Shown: positions 1-8,420 of the stretch, piece by piece
Layout: every line of letters starts with the position of its first letter
Position numbering within the stretch: the stretch's first letter is position 1
NCBI GenBank assembly: GCA_965230615.1
Contig: OZ246012.1
Location: forward strand, 124,001-188,000
Direction of reading: 5' to 3'
DNA from: G965230615 sp965230615
Lineage (GTDB): Bacteria > Pseudomonadota > Gammaproteobacteria > HTCC5015
Length of the DNA stretch: 64,000 bases
Notes under the pieces: generated by a model
Databases searched by the model: none
Told to the model about the DNA's origin: nothing
What the model saw: only the letters and a program-made list of their open reading frames with translations
Translations under genes and position numbers: made by a program

Positions 1-69
1 GGTTTTTTACAGCAGCGGGGGTTTACCTCAGAGCAGATTCAAAATGTTCTGAATAATGCTGGTAAGTAG
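1..69 (+). CDS. recX: RecX regulatory protein, C-terminal fragment
   Basis: Only the last 22 codons are in the window, ending at a TAG at 67-69. The readable peptide contains LQQRGFTSEQIQNVL, which resembles the usual RecX C-terminus (an L-x-R-G-F-S-x-E-Q-I pattern). RecX modulates RecA filaments. A recA-recX-alaS order is common in Gammaproteobacteria, and alaS follows here at 182, which supports the call. The gene is cut by the window start and is not necessarily truncated in the genome. Confidence 0.75.
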   Translation, partial: GFLQQRGFTSEQIQNVLNNAGK

Positions 70-181
70 CCAGAGCCGACAGCAGTAATGCGAGAGAAAC
101 GGCCCTGGTAATAATTTTCACATTTCACAATGGTAGGCTGCTTTATCAATTTATTAAAAGCGAGCCTGGTAAGATATTGTT

Positions 182-2794
182 ATGACTGGATTGGCAGAAC
201 TAAGAGAAACATTTCTGGCATTTTTTGCTAAGAGAAAGCACAGTGTTGTTGCATCGTCTTCATTAGTGCCGGCCAATGACCGCACTTTATTGTTTACCAA
301 TGCTGGTATGGTGCAGTTCAAGGACGCCTTTTTAGGTTTAGAAAAACGTGATTACAGTCGTGCTACCAGTAGTCAACGTTGTGTGCGCGCAGGTGGTAAG
401 CACAATGATCTGGAAAACGTTGGTTATACTGCCAGGCATCATACTTTTTTTGAAATGTTAGGCAATTTTAGTTTTGGTGATTACTTCAAAGAAGATGCTA
501 TTGAGTTTGCCTGGAGCTTTCTCACGCAGGAGTTGCAGTTGCCAGCGGAGAAACTTTGGATAACAGTGTATGACAAGGATACCGAAGCGGCTGATATCTG
601 GTTGAACAAAATTGGTGTTGATCCACAACGCTTTAGTCGCATTGGGACTAAAGATAATTTTTGGCAAATGGGCGATACCGGTCCCTGCGGTCCTTGTTCA
701 GAAATTTTTTATGACCACGGCCCTGACGTGCCTGGTGGACCACCGGGAACACCCGAAGAAGATGGTGATCGTTATATTGAGATTTGGAACCTGGTGTTTA
801 TGCAATATAACCGCTCGGCCGATGGTGAACTTTCGCCATTACCGAAGCCATCGGTGGATACTGGTATGGGCTTGGAGCGTCTGGCGGCTATTTTGCAAGG
901 CGTACACAGTAATTATGAAATTGACTTGTTTCAGGCGCTGATTAAAGCTACGGCAAAAGTGGTTGCTTGTGATGATTTAAAAAATAACTCCTTGCGTGTG
1001 ATTGCTGACCATATTCGTTCTTGCGCGTTTCTGATTGTTGATGGTGTTATCCCTTCGAATGAAGGGGCAGGTTATGTGTTAAGGCGCATTATCCGTCGAG
1101 CCATTCGACATGGTTATAAACTCAATTGCAAAGAGTCCTTCTTCTTTAAACTGGTCGCCACACTTGTGGCGCAAATGGGGAATGCCTACCCTGAGTTGCG
1201 CGCTGCACAAACACAAGTTGAAACCGTTTTAAAAGCCGAAGAAGAACGCTTTGCGCAAACCATTGAGCAGGGGATGGCGATTTTGGAAGAAGCCATTGCT
1301 AATTTAGACGGTAAGGTTATTCCAGGCGATGTGGTCTTTAAGTTATATGATACTTACGGCTTTCCGGTAGACTTGACGGCCGATATTGCCCGTGAGCGTC
1401 AGTTAAAGCTGGATATGCCAGGCTATGAAGCAGCAATGGAGCAGCAGCGTGATAGAGGCCGTAGTAATAAAGTCTCTGTGGATTTAAGCAATATCGTCAA
1501 GCTTGATGAAAGTACGGCGTTTATTGGCTATGAGCAGTTGCAAGGTCATAGCCAGGCTTTGCACTTATTAAAAGATAATGAACCCGTTGAGCAGTTAAAT
1601 GCTGGCGAGGAAGGTGTGGTTGTTTTAGCGGAAACACCTTTTTATGCGGAATCAGGTGGTCAGATTGGTGACCGTGGTGTGTTGTTTGTTAATGAGCAAT
1701 TACTGTTTAGAGTCAATGATACACAAAAACTCGCTGATGCCGTGTTGCATATTGGCGTATTAGAAAAAGGTACCTTGTCTCGGGGTGATCAATTGCATGC
1801 GCAAGTCGATCAAGCTTTACGTCAGGCTACGATACTTAATCATTCTGCGACGCACTTAATGCATGCTGCCCTGCGTGAAGTACTCGGTACGCATGTGCAG
1901 CAAAAAGGCTCTTTGGTTGATGAGAGCCGTTTGCGTTTCGACTTTTCACACTCAGTGGCGGTGACAGCTGAAGAAATTCGGCAGATTGAACTATTAGTCA
2001 ATCAGCAGATTCGGGCTAACCATGCCGCAGAAGCTAAGTTGATGAGTATGGATGATGCTCAAAAAACCGGTGCGATGGCATTGTTTGGCGAGAAGTATGG
2101 TGATGAAGTGAGGGTTTTATCCATGGGCACATTTTCCATTGAGCTCTGTGGGGGTACGCATGTAGAACGTGCCGGTGATATCGGCTTGTTTAAAATTATT
2201 TCAGAGTCTGGTGTTGCTGCAGGTGTTCGCCGGGTTGAAGCGATTACGGGCGACAATGCCATGGCGTGGTTGTATGACAATGAAGCACAACTTGACCGTC
2301 TGGCAGCATCAGTTAAGTCTGGGCGCGATCAGCTGGAGCCACGTGTAGTGCAACTGGTTGAACGTAACCGTGAACTGGAAAAAGAGTTGCAACAACTCAA
2401 AGCCAAACTTGCCAGTCAGGCCGGTACTGATATTGCCTCGCAGGCTGTTGAAATCGAGGGGGTCAAAGTGCTTGCCGCAAAACTCGATGGTGCTGATAGT
2501 AAAACCCTCAGAGATACCATGGACCAATTGAAAAATAAACTGGGTTCAGCAGCAATTGTATTGGCCACTAGCAGTGGCGATAAAGTACAATTAGTTGCTG
2601 GTGTGAGCAAAGATCAAACCAAGCGGCTCAAAGCGGGTGAGCTTGTGAATCATGTTGCGACACAAGTGGGTGGTCGCGGTGGTGGCCGCCCTGATATGGC
2701 CCAAGCGGGTGGCAGCCAGCCCGAGCATGTTGATAAAGCATTAGCGAGTGTCGCTGATTGGGTGAAAGCACAGCTTGCTGCCGGGCTTAATTAA
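182..2794 (+). CDS. alaS: Alanine--tRNA ligase
   Basis: Cytoplasmic class II aminoacyl-tRNA synthetase that charges tRNA-Ala and edits mischarged Ser or Gly. The 870-residue length is normal for the family. The N-terminal catalytic domain includes [10 protein letters not shown], the zinc/editing domain has [12 protein letters not shown] and CGGTHV, and the C-terminal DHHA1-type domain ends with [15 protein letters not shown]. The ATG at 182 gives the standard start ([15 protein letters not shown]). It lies upstream of lysC, as in many gammaproteobacteria. It is intact chromosomal core, not part of the mobile element. Confidence 0.98.
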   Translation: MTGLAELRETFLAFFAKRKHSVVASSSLVPANDRTLLFTNAGMVQFKDAFLGLEKRDYSRATSSQRCVRAGGKHNDLENVGYTARHHTFFEMLGNFSFGDYFKEDAIEFAWSFLTQELQLPAEKLWITVYDKDTEAADIWLNKIGVDPQRFSRIGTKDNFWQMGDTGPCGPCSEIFYDHGPDVPGGPPGTPEEDGDRYIEIWNLVFMQYNRSADGELSPLPKPSVDTGMGLERLAAILQGVHSNYEIDLFQALIKATAKVVACDDLKNNSLRVIADHIRSCAFLIVDGVIPSNEGAGYVLRRIIRRAIRHGYKLNCKESFFFKLVATLVAQMGNAYPELRAAQTQVETVLKAEEERFAQTIEQGMAILEEAIANLDGKVIPGDVVFKLYDTYGFPVDLTADIARERQLKLDMPGYEAAMEQQRDRGRSNKVSVDLSNIVKLDESTAFIGYEQLQGHSQALHLLKDNEPVEQLNAGEEGVVVLAETPFYAESGGQIGDRGVLFVNEQLLFRVNDTQKLADAVLHIGVLEKGTLSRGDQLHAQVDQALRQATILNHSATHLMHAALREVLGTHVQQKGSLVDESRLRFDFSHSVAVTAEEIRQIELLVNQQIRANHAAEAKLMSMDDAQKTGAMALFGEKYGDEVRVLSMGTFSIELCGGTHVERAGDIGLFKIISESGVAAGVRRVEAITGDNAMAWLYDNEAQLDRLAASVKSGRDQLEPRVVQLVERNRELEKELQQLKAKLASQAGTDIASQAVEIEGVKVLAAKLDGADSKTLRDTMDQLKNKLGSAAIVLATSSGDKVQLVAGVSKDQTKRLKAGELVNHVATQVGGRGGGRPDMAQAGGSQPEHVDKALASVADWVKAQLAAGLN

Positions 2795-2846
2795 AAATAT
2801 TACATTAACGGTTATTTATTCTTACAAATAAAAAGTCTATTTTGTC

Positions 2847-4076
2847 ATGTCACTTTTGGTACAAAAATTTGGTGGTACCTCGGTGGGCTCTGTTGAGCGC
2901 ATAGAGAATGTTGCCAATAAGGTGATTTCATTTCGTGATGCAGGCCATGATGTTGTTATTGTTGTCTCTGCAATGAGCGGTGAAACCAACCGCCTGGTTG
3001 GTTTAGCGAATGAAATTAGCGATAACAATCCAACCCCGCGGGAGTTAGATGTATTGCTCTCGACGGGCGAGCAGGTCACTATTGCATTACTCTGTATGGC
3101 GTTAAGTAAACGTGGCTATGCAGCACGTTCTTATACGGGTGGGCAGGTAAAAATTCTCACAGATGAAGCGCACAATAAAGCGCGGATTTTGGATATTGAT
3201 GATGCTAATATCAATGCCGATTTAAAAGCAGGCCGTATTGTGGTTGTGGCTGGCTTTCAGGGTGTTGATGAGCATGGCAATATTACCACTTTAGGACGGG
3301 GCGGCTCTGATACAACCGCAGTAGCCTTAGCGGCAGCATTAAAGGCAGATGAATGTCAGATCTATACGGATGTCGATGGTGTTTACACAACTGACCCCAG
3401 AGTCGAGCCCAAAGCCCGTCGCTTAGATAAGATTACCTTTGAAGAAATGCTCGAAATGGCCAGCCTTGGGTCCAAGGTTTTGCAGATTCGGGCAGTGGAA
3501 TTTGCAGGTAAATATAATGTTCCCTTACGTGTGTTATCCAGCTTTGAAGAAAAAGCGGGTGACGGCACCCTGATAACTTTAGAGGAAGACGAGATGGAAG
3601 CAGCCAAAATTTCCGGTATTGCCTTCAACCGTGATGAAGCCCAGTTAACCATTGCCGGTGTACCGGATCATCCCGGTGTGGCCGCTGATATATTAGGCCC
3701 GATTGCCGATGCCAATATCGAAGTCGATATGATTGTGCAAAATGTGGGGGATGATGATACGACAGATTTCACTTTCACAGTTCATCGAAATGATTACTCT
3801 AAAGCCTTGAAAATATTGGAAAAAATATGCGAGAAGGTTGGTGCTGGTAAAGTCTCAGGCAATGAGGGCATCGTGAAAGTATCACTGGTTGGGGTGGGCA
3901 TGCGCTCACATGCGGGCATTGCCAGTCAGATGTTCCGTGCTTTAGCCGCCGAAAACATCAATATTCGTATGATCTCGACGTCTGAAATTAAGATTTCTGT
4001 TGTGATTGATGAAAAATACTTGGAACTGGGTGTTAGAACCTTGCATTCCGCTTTTGGCTTGGAGCAAGCCGCCTGA
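2847..4076 (+). CDS. lysC: Aspartate kinase
   Basis: Phosphorylates aspartate, the first step of lysine, threonine and methionine synthesis. The 409 residues begin with the kinase signature VQKFGGTSVGSVERI. Further kinase motifs are STGEQVT and GRGGSDTTAVALAAAL. Two C-terminal ACT-type regulatory domains follow (about residues 260-400), which usually mediate feedback inhibition by lysine or threonine. The length matches the monofunctional Pseudomonas-type enzyme rather than a fusion with homoserine dehydrogenase. It lies between alaS and csrA, a common core order. Confidence 0.97.
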   Translation: MSLLVQKFGGTSVGSVERIENVANKVISFRDAGHDVVIVVSAMSGETNRLVGLANEISDNNPTPRELDVLLSTGEQVTIALLCMALSKRGYAARSYTGGQVKILTDEAHNKARILDIDDANINADLKAGRIVVVAGFQGVDEHGNITTLGRGGSDTTAVALAAALKADECQIYTDVDGVYTTDPRVEPKARRLDKITFEEMLEMASLGSKVLQIRAVEFAGKYNVPLRVLSSFEEKAGDGTLITLEEDEMEAAKISGIAFNRDEAQLTIAGVPDHPGVAADILGPIADANIEVDMIVQNVGDDDTTDFTFTVHRNDYSKALKILEKICEKVGAGKVSGNEGIVKVSLVGVGMRSHAGIASQMFRALAAENINIRMISTSEIKISVVIDEKYLELGVRTLHSAFGLEQAA

Positions 4077-4233
4077 CAAATATGTTAAAGCCGCTAATGT
4101 ATTCGGCCGTTTACGTATATGCAGGAAGAAAATGATATATAATATGGACGTTTGGTAGCCGTTTTGGAGTACGCGGATGTACTCAGGCTACTGGACAAGG
4201 TGATTGTTGAGTATATAAGTAGGAGATTTAATA

Positions 4234-4452
4234 ATGTTAATCCTCACTAGACGTGTAGGTGAGACTCTTATGGTCGGTGATGACGTCACTGTGACTGTTT
4301 TAGGAGTCAAAGGGAACCAGGTTCGTATAGGTGTGAATGCGCCGAAGGAAATCGCGGTTCACCGTGAAGAAATTTACGAAAGAATTAAGCGTGAAAAAGA
4401 AGGCGATGCTGCCTCGGCAGCGAAAGACCCTGATGCCATTGGCAACAGTTAA
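4234..4452 (+). CDS. csrA: Carbon storage regulator CsrA (RsmA)
   Basis: RNA-binding post-transcriptional regulator that binds GGA motifs in mRNA leaders as a dimer. The 72-residue product starts [18 protein letters not shown] and contains [18 protein letters not shown], both hallmarks of the family, including the functional arginine in VHREE. The tail after residue 60 is variable. A clear AGGAG lies about 10 bases upstream of the ATG. A stem-loop with a T-rich tail follows about 100 bp downstream. Confidence 0.97.
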   Translation: MLILTRRVGETLMVGDDVTVTVLGVKGNQVRIGVNAPKEIAVHREEIYERIKREKEGDAASAAKDPDAIGNS

Positions 4453-4556
4453 ACAATAAATCTTAATAATAATTGGGCATAATGTTAATTAGAGCAACTT
4501 GCCCCAAATTCTTTTATAAGAAGCATTAACACAACCGTGTTTTCCGTATAGAATAG

Positions 4557-4590
4557 CTGCCCCTCGTATGAGGGACAGTTATTTTGTTAT
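4557..4590 (+). terminator. Likely terminator downstream of csrA
   Basis: CTGCCCCTC at 4557-4565 pairs with GAGGGACAG at 4570-4578 (one C-A mismatch, loop GTAT) and is followed by a T-rich run. It fits a factor-independent terminator for csrA. Confidence 0.6.
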
Positions 4591-4921
4591 TTGTCGGCTT
4601 AACGCTGTTGTGGCATAGCTAAAAAAGACAGAAAGAACACTATATGCCAGATAAGTCAGGCTAATGTATAATAACTAGCTGGCAACGTTTTCAGGTTCAG
4701 GCCCGTATTAGATTGGCACGGAATGATCCACAGATACGTTGCTATATATTAAGGTAGTACAAACAGTTTTTAGGATTGGAGAAGTGCGAGCCTTACAGGT
4801 TGTGGCGAGTCAAAAAGCTAGAGCCCTGTGTAAAACTAGGCGGCGCTCCATCAAGAAAAGTCGCCTTTAAAGAATGTAGAAGAACGCAGAGTTTAGTAGT
4901 AAGTTGTAAATAATTAGTTTT
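4591..4921. other. Intergenic region between csrA and tRNA-Ser
   Basis: About 330 bp with no credible reading frame. A stretch near 4777-4785 repeats GGAGAAGTG, which also begins the tRNA-Ser gene, but the rest does not fold into a tRNA cloverleaf by eye. It presumably contains the tRNA promoter. I see no other assignable element. Confidence 0.4.
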
Positions 4922-5014
4922 GGAGAAGTGGCCGAGCGGCTGAAGGCGCTCCCCTGCTAAGGGAGTATGGGGTTTATAGCTCCATCGAGGGTTCGAATCC
5001 CTCTTTCTCCGCCA
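4922..5014 (+). tRNA. tRNA-Ser (anticodon GCT)
   Basis: The 93-base gene includes the encoded CCA. The 5' acceptor strand GGAGAAG pairs with TTTCTCC before the discriminator G and CCA. The D-arm region is GTGGCCGAGCGGCTGAAGG. The anticodon stem CCCCT/AGGGG-like region carries the loop CTGCTAA, so the anticodon is GCT (Ser AGC/AGU codons). A long variable arm, typical of serine tRNAs, precedes the T-arm GGGTTCGAATCCC. The gene is complete and is the likely integration target of the element that follows. Confidence 0.95.
4990..5014. other. Probable attL core in the tRNA-Ser 3' end
   Basis: Tyrosine-recombinase elements commonly insert at tRNA 3' ends and rebuild the gene. Here an integrase starts 300 bp downstream and all later genes are mobile in character, so the core is probably the T-arm to CCA segment. 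This is inference: the matching direct repeat at the other end lies outside the window. Confidence 0.5.
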
Positions 5015-5020
5015 GACCTA

Positions 5021-5051
5021 AATTTAAGGGGTATATAATACCCCTTAAATT
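5021..5051 (+). terminator. Stem-loop after tRNA-Ser
   Basis: A perfect 14-bp inverted repeat: AATTTAAGGGGTAT at 5021-5034 and its complement at 5038-5051, with a 3-base loop. It can end tRNA transcription. It lies just inside the presumed att junction, so it may belong to the element. Confidence 0.65.
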
Positions 5052-5161
5052 ATTGAAAAATAACGGCTTTATAGTCTTATTCGTCCGTTATCTGACTTCT
5101 GCCAGCTTCAAATTTCTCCATTCTTCCATCAATATTTCATTCATCAATATAGCCCAAATCT

Positions 5162-5183
5162 TTTTTTGCCCCTTTTTTGCCCC
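5162..5183. repeat. Tandem 11-bp repeat near the integrase
   Basis: TTTTTTGCCCC occurs twice back to back at 5162-5172 and 5173-5183, between the tRNA and int. Short direct repeats in this position can be arm-type integrase or excisionase sites. That role is inferred. Confidence 0.4.
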
Positions 5184-5314
5184 TTTCACTTCGGCTTTTA
5201 AACTAAGCTTTACATGCTTTCTGAGGCTCTCTGAGTTCGTTTTTAGTACCACTGATTTTAATAGAATGATTCCTCAGGAGTCACTCTTTGTTCGTTTAAG
5301 TCAGGTAACTTGAG

Positions 5315-6304
5315 ATGGCATATATTAGAAAGCGGGGCCCGTACCAATGGCAAGCTCGGGTCAATCGAAAAGGCTATCCTCCCCAGTATCAGACATTTGA
5401 GACCAAGCAGGAAGCTGAAGATTGGGCTGCTGTTGTTGAATCTCAGATGATTAAAAAAATCTATGTCGACTCTAGTAAAATTGAAAGCACATTATTTTCC
5501 AAGCTTATTGAAAAATATATTGAGGATATACTACCTCAGAAAAAATCACAGATCCCTATCAAAGGAGCTCTTAAATCGGTTACGGCAGAACTCGGTCGTT
5601 ACAGCCTTGCCAATTTGACCCCGGAATTAATCTGTAAATATCGAGATAAAAGATTAAAAATAGGCAGATCTAATGAGACTGTAAGAAAAGAGCTATCCGT
5701 TATCCAACGTATTATCAATATTGCTATCAGTGAGTGGGGATATAAATTTCCTGAAGGCAACCCAATTGATGATGTTAAATTTCCAAGCCCAGGTGAGGCA
5801 AGAGACAGAAGGTTAGAAGCGAATGAAGAAAAACTATTATTAGAAAATGCCGATTCTTATGGCGGCGTTATTAATCATATTATCGGTTTTGCTTTACAAA
5901 CTGCAATGAGGCGTTCTGAAATAGCTAATATGAAATGGAAGGATGTAAACATGGAATCAAGACTTATAAAAGTTCTAGGTAAAAATGGTAAAACAAGAAA
6001 GGTTCCTTTATCAGAAAAAGCTATCCGGATTCTTAAACAGTTAGAAGGTGAAAATGATATTTACGTATTTGGTATCAAGCCAATTACTATTTCAAAAGCG
6101 TTCAATATAGTTTGCTCAAGAGCTAAAATTGAAGATCTTCACTTTCACGATCTTAGGCATGAGGCAACTTCTAGGTTATTTGAGTGTGGCAAATTAAATA
6201 TGATAGAAATCGCACACATAACTGGTCATTTAACCTTGCAAATGTTAAAGCGTTATACCCACCCCAGGCCGGAAAATATTGCCAGAAAAATAAAAAATTT
6301 TTAG
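5315..6304 (+). CDS. int: Tyrosine recombinase / site-specific integrase
   Basis: Catalyses integration and excision of the element at att sites. The 329 residues comprise an N-terminal AP2-like arm-binding region (about 1-50), a core-binding SAM-like domain (about 60-150) and a catalytic domain. Catalytic residues are visible: Arg in TAMRRSE (199/200), HxxR in HFHDLRHE (His278, Arg281), His305 in ITGH and Tyr314 in LKRYTH. The protein is somewhat short but intact. The ATG at 5315 gives the typical start MAYIRKRGPYQWQARV. It is transcribed away from the tRNA-Ser gene and converges with the small HTH gene downstream. Confidence 0.93.
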   Translation: MAYIRKRGPYQWQARVNRKGYPPQYQTFETKQEAEDWAAVVESQMIKKIYVDSSKIESTLFSKLIEKYIEDILPQKKSQIPIKGALKSVTAELGRYSLANLTPELICKYRDKRLKIGRSNETVRKELSVIQRIINIAISEWGYKFPEGNPIDDVKFPSPGEARDRRLEANEEKLLLENADSYGGVINHIIGFALQTAMRRSEIANMKWKDVNMESRLIKVLGKNGKTRKVPLSEKAIRILKQLEGENDIYVFGIKPITISKAFNIVCSRAKIEDLHFHDLRHEATSRLFECGKLNMIEIAHITGHLTLQMLKRYTHPRPENIARKIKNF

Positions 6305-6319
6305 CTTGAACAGTAGTAG

Positions 6320-6634
6320 TTAATTATTTGCTATCTTACTTCTACGCCTGATTTCCTCTGATTTAGTCAACCGACCACGCTTACCTTTTGGTTGGTTTTC
6401 TGAAGAATCTTCAAGCCATTGTGCTACGTCTATAATCTTAAAGTACACATTACTGCCACGTTTAGTGATTACAGGTATATCTGCTTTGATGCCACGATTA
6501 GCTTTCGATACTCGAGTATAAATTGTTGTAGTGGCCAAGCTTGATATTTTGGATAAATCTTCGACAGTGTATAAAAACTTTCCATCAAAAGTCTTCAATA
6601 GCAGGTCGATTGTTTCAGATGTATGTGAATTCAT
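6320..6634 (-). CDS. Small helix-turn-helix protein, possible excisionase/AlpA-like regulator
   Basis: A 104-residue basic protein. The central part (YTVEDLSKISSLATTTIYTRVSKA) looks like a winged-helix or HTH_17-type domain, followed by a wing-like stretch (VYFKIIDVAQWLED) and a lysine/arginine-rich tail. Excisionases and AlpA-type activators of integrases have this architecture and often lie beside int. Here it converges on int with a 15-bp gap. Family and role are inferred; a plain transcriptional repressor is possible. Confidence 0.6.
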   Translation of the reverse strand: MNSHTSETIDLLLKTFDGKFLYTVEDLSKISSLATTTIYTRVSKANRGIKADIPVITKRGSNVYFKIIDVAQWLEDSSENQPKGKRGRLTKSEEIRRRSKIANN

Positions 6635-7146
6635 TTGTTAGTTAAAAATTAAAATGTTGAAATAAATCTTATTTGAAAAATAAGGCAATAATTTTAGAGA
6701 GGACTGCCTCTAAAAATCTGTGGTTTTTTTCAAGGCAATGAATTAGAAATACGAAGATATTTCTAATTCATGTATTTTTGATTGGCCTTAAGCACGGAGC
6801 ATGTTCTTAAGGCGATACTGTGGAATTGCGGATTTAGAAATGTGCTCTATATCTGCAAAATATGAAGTGACTAGAGTTACATTATGTAACTTTATCAGGT
6901 GGGGGTTCTATATACCCAACTCAGGCCATGTTTTTGGCAAAGGTTGTGAGCTTTTTCTAGGTAAATATATATCATTCAGAATATGAGAATTCTAGCCTAA
7001 CATGAATAAAAGCCCGCTAATGTAGCCTCAAAAGGCAACTTGGCTGGTATTTAGTTTTTTTATTATTGACGTGAGTGTTTTGTTCGCCTATAAATATCAA
7101 CACTCAGTAACCAAAGTGCGCAGTATATTCTAATGCTGTGGTTCTG
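6635..7146. other. Non-coding, hairpin-bearing region upstream of the HTH gene
   Basis: No convincing gene. It holds a perfect 14-bp stem (ATGAATTAGAAATA at 6738-6751 and its complement at 6758-6771, loop CGAAGA) and a CCTTAAG/CTTAAGG pair at 6786-6792 and 6806-6812. The only ORF here (6801-6986, 61 codons) starts inside the second hairpin, has no ribosome binding site and no recognisable domain, so I do not call it. Confidence 0.5.
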
Positions 7147-7590
7147 CGAGTTATTTGATAACTCGGCGCGACTGGATCGATCTACGGTTTTGGCCGTCCT
7201 TCCCAATGTATGAATCCAATATATCGCTTCATTACGATATTTTCTTGCTGGCTTATTGCCAGAAATAAAAAACGAATTCCTGGCAGATGCATTTTGCATC
7301 TGAAAACTGGTAGCTCGCTAGTTTAAATAACGAAGCCTGCTTTGGTAATAGGTTTTGGCTTATTACCCTCACGCACCGCCACGCGTGAGTAGAGCTTAGT
7401 GCTCATGTTCGGGCCTGGCAACCCACGGTTAATCGATCATGTATGCATGGTCGATAATTCCAGATGTGGTAGCGATTAATAAATTGCTGTCACGATTGGT
7501 AAGGCGATACCGTGTGTCTCGTCGGGCGCTCTCCTTTCGAGGAGGCGCTTAGAGCATCTTTCCCATAAGGGTGCTCTAAGCGCCTTGTTT
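7147..7590. other. Dense cluster of stem-loops; possible oriT or structured RNA
   Basis: Consecutive inverted repeats: CGAGTTA/TAACTCG (7147-7165), CAGATGCA/TGCATCTG (7284-7302), GGTAATA/TATTACC (7344-7367), CTCACGC/GCGTGAG (7368-7389), and a perfect 14-bp stem starting AGGCGCTTAGAGCA (7543-7556 with 7572-7585) followed by a T-rich stretch. No reading frame with a plausible start spans it. Such clusters are seen at transfer origins, replication origins and in stable RNAs. The final stem looks like a terminator, suggesting that a transcript from this region ends there. Confidence 0.5.
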
Positions 7591-7600
7591 CTTTTGTATT
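7543..7600 (+). terminator. Strong stem-loop with T-rich tail
   Basis: Arms 7543-7556 and 7572-7585 pair perfectly over 14 bp and are followed by TTGTTTCTTTTGT. This is terminator-like for a transcript coming from 7.1-7.5 kb, although no gene is seen there. Confidence 0.55.
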
Positions 7601-7659
7601 ATCTTGCTTTAGGAACGGCGTGTTTTTGTTTGTAATTTGGACATAATTTACTCCTTGTT

Positions 7660-7820
7660 CATGTATCCATCTGTTATGACATCGCAGATGGATACATGTC
7701 TTTTCTTTTGAGTTTTCTGTTTATCCAAAAATTTTCTTTGAGAGTCATTAGATAAGCATTTATTGCCTACTGATGAAAAGTAGTGCTGTGGTTTCCGGCC
7801 ATAACTAATAAACGGACTGG
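7660..7820 (+). promoter_or_regulatory. Structured leader L1 upstream of the 87-residue gene
   Basis: Begins with a perfect 14-bp stem (CATGTATCCATCTG at 7660-7673 and its complement at 7685-7698). It continues with a TTTATCC...GATAAGC segment, then a TGTGG...CCATA hairpin (7787-7803) and CGGACTGG at 7813-7820. The same parts in the same order recur at 8163-8320 before the ribonucleotide reductase gene. Candidate cis-acting RNA or paired operators; function unknown. Confidence 0.5.
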
Positions 7821-7879
7821 GTGATTTTTTAATTTTTGAGAAATCGAGTATTTGGCTTTTATTGTAAGGAGGAAGTTTA

Positions 7880-8143
7880 ATGGTAGTTTCTCAGCTGCAA
7901 AGCATAATTTCTGAAAAAAACGATCAAGATTTACCTGATGTACAAGGCATAGAGGTCGTTGACTTAATTAATAGAATTGATGTGAAACATCTATCTGGAG
8001 ATAAACTGACTTTTAATGGTTTGGTCTCTCTTGAAGAATGTTTGTATGAGCTTGAGCCAAGTTTAAGTAGTGTCAATCCATCTTTTAGAGAAAGGTTGAT
8101 AGATGCAGCAAGGCAAGAACTTGGTTTGTCTGAAAGTTTTTAG
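7880..8143 (+). CDS. Hypothetical 87-residue protein
   Basis: I do not recognise the family. The ATG follows a strong AAGGAGGAAG, which makes it a convincing gene. The product is small and acidic and predicted mostly helical (for example LVSLEECLYELEPSL and RERLIDAARQELGL), with no membrane segment or cysteine cluster. It lies between two related structured leaders and upstream of the ribonucleotide reductase gene, so it probably belongs to the same expression programme. Its C-terminus could be a short helical interaction motif, but no function can be assigned. Confidence 0.7.
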   Translation: MVVSQLQSIISEKNDQDLPDVQGIEVVDLINRIDVKHLSGDKLTFNGLVSLEECLYELEPSLSSVNPSFRERLIDAARQELGLSESF

Positions 8144-8162
8144 TATAGAAATTATTGATTCG

Positions 8163-8320
8163 GTGTATCCATTTGTATTTTAAATGCAGATGGATACACA
8201 ACTTTATATTTTTGTTTATTTAAAAGTTTTTAAAAAGAATTTTTAAATAAGCAATTTTTTACCTTTTGCTTTGTGCAATAGGTTATGTGGTCTTCCGACC
8301 ACAAGAAACAAGCGGACTGG
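8163..8320 (+). promoter_or_regulatory. Structured leader L2 upstream of the ribonucleotide reductase gene
   Basis: Stem GTGTATCCATTTG (8163-8175) with CAGATGGATACAC (8187-8199), then an AT-rich TTTATTTAAAA...TTTTTAAATAAGC inverted repeat, then the perfect hairpin TGTGGTC-TTCC-GACCACA (8286-8303) and CGGACTGG at 8313-8320. The order matches L1 at 7660. It is not a recognisable B12 riboswitch. Role inferred. Confidence 0.5.
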
Positions 8321-8420
8321 ATTGGCATGATTTTATGCCAATGCCACTCCCGGAGTCTTATGCCGGGAGCGGCGTTAAGACTCTCCATTAATAAGAATTT
8401 ATTTTTGTGGAGGTCATTCT

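Noticed and set aside
4770..4870. Possible second tRNA upstream of tRNA-Ser (shared GGAGAAGTG)
   Set aside because: No T-arm GTTCGA match or anticodon stem could be drawn; only nine bases are shared.
5053..5313. 86-codon plus-strand ORF between tRNA-Ser and int
   Set aside because: It starts in the tRNA-distal hairpin without a ribosome binding site, has Phe/Ser-rich low-complexity content and spans the tandem repeats; likely non-coding att-region DNA.
6801..6986. 61-codon plus-strand ORF
   Set aside because: No ribosome binding site, start lies inside an inverted repeat, and the translation has no recognisable domain.
7063..7299. 78-codon minus-strand ORF across hairpins
   Set aside because: It crosses several perfect inverted repeats and has no start signal; the palindromes explain the open frame.
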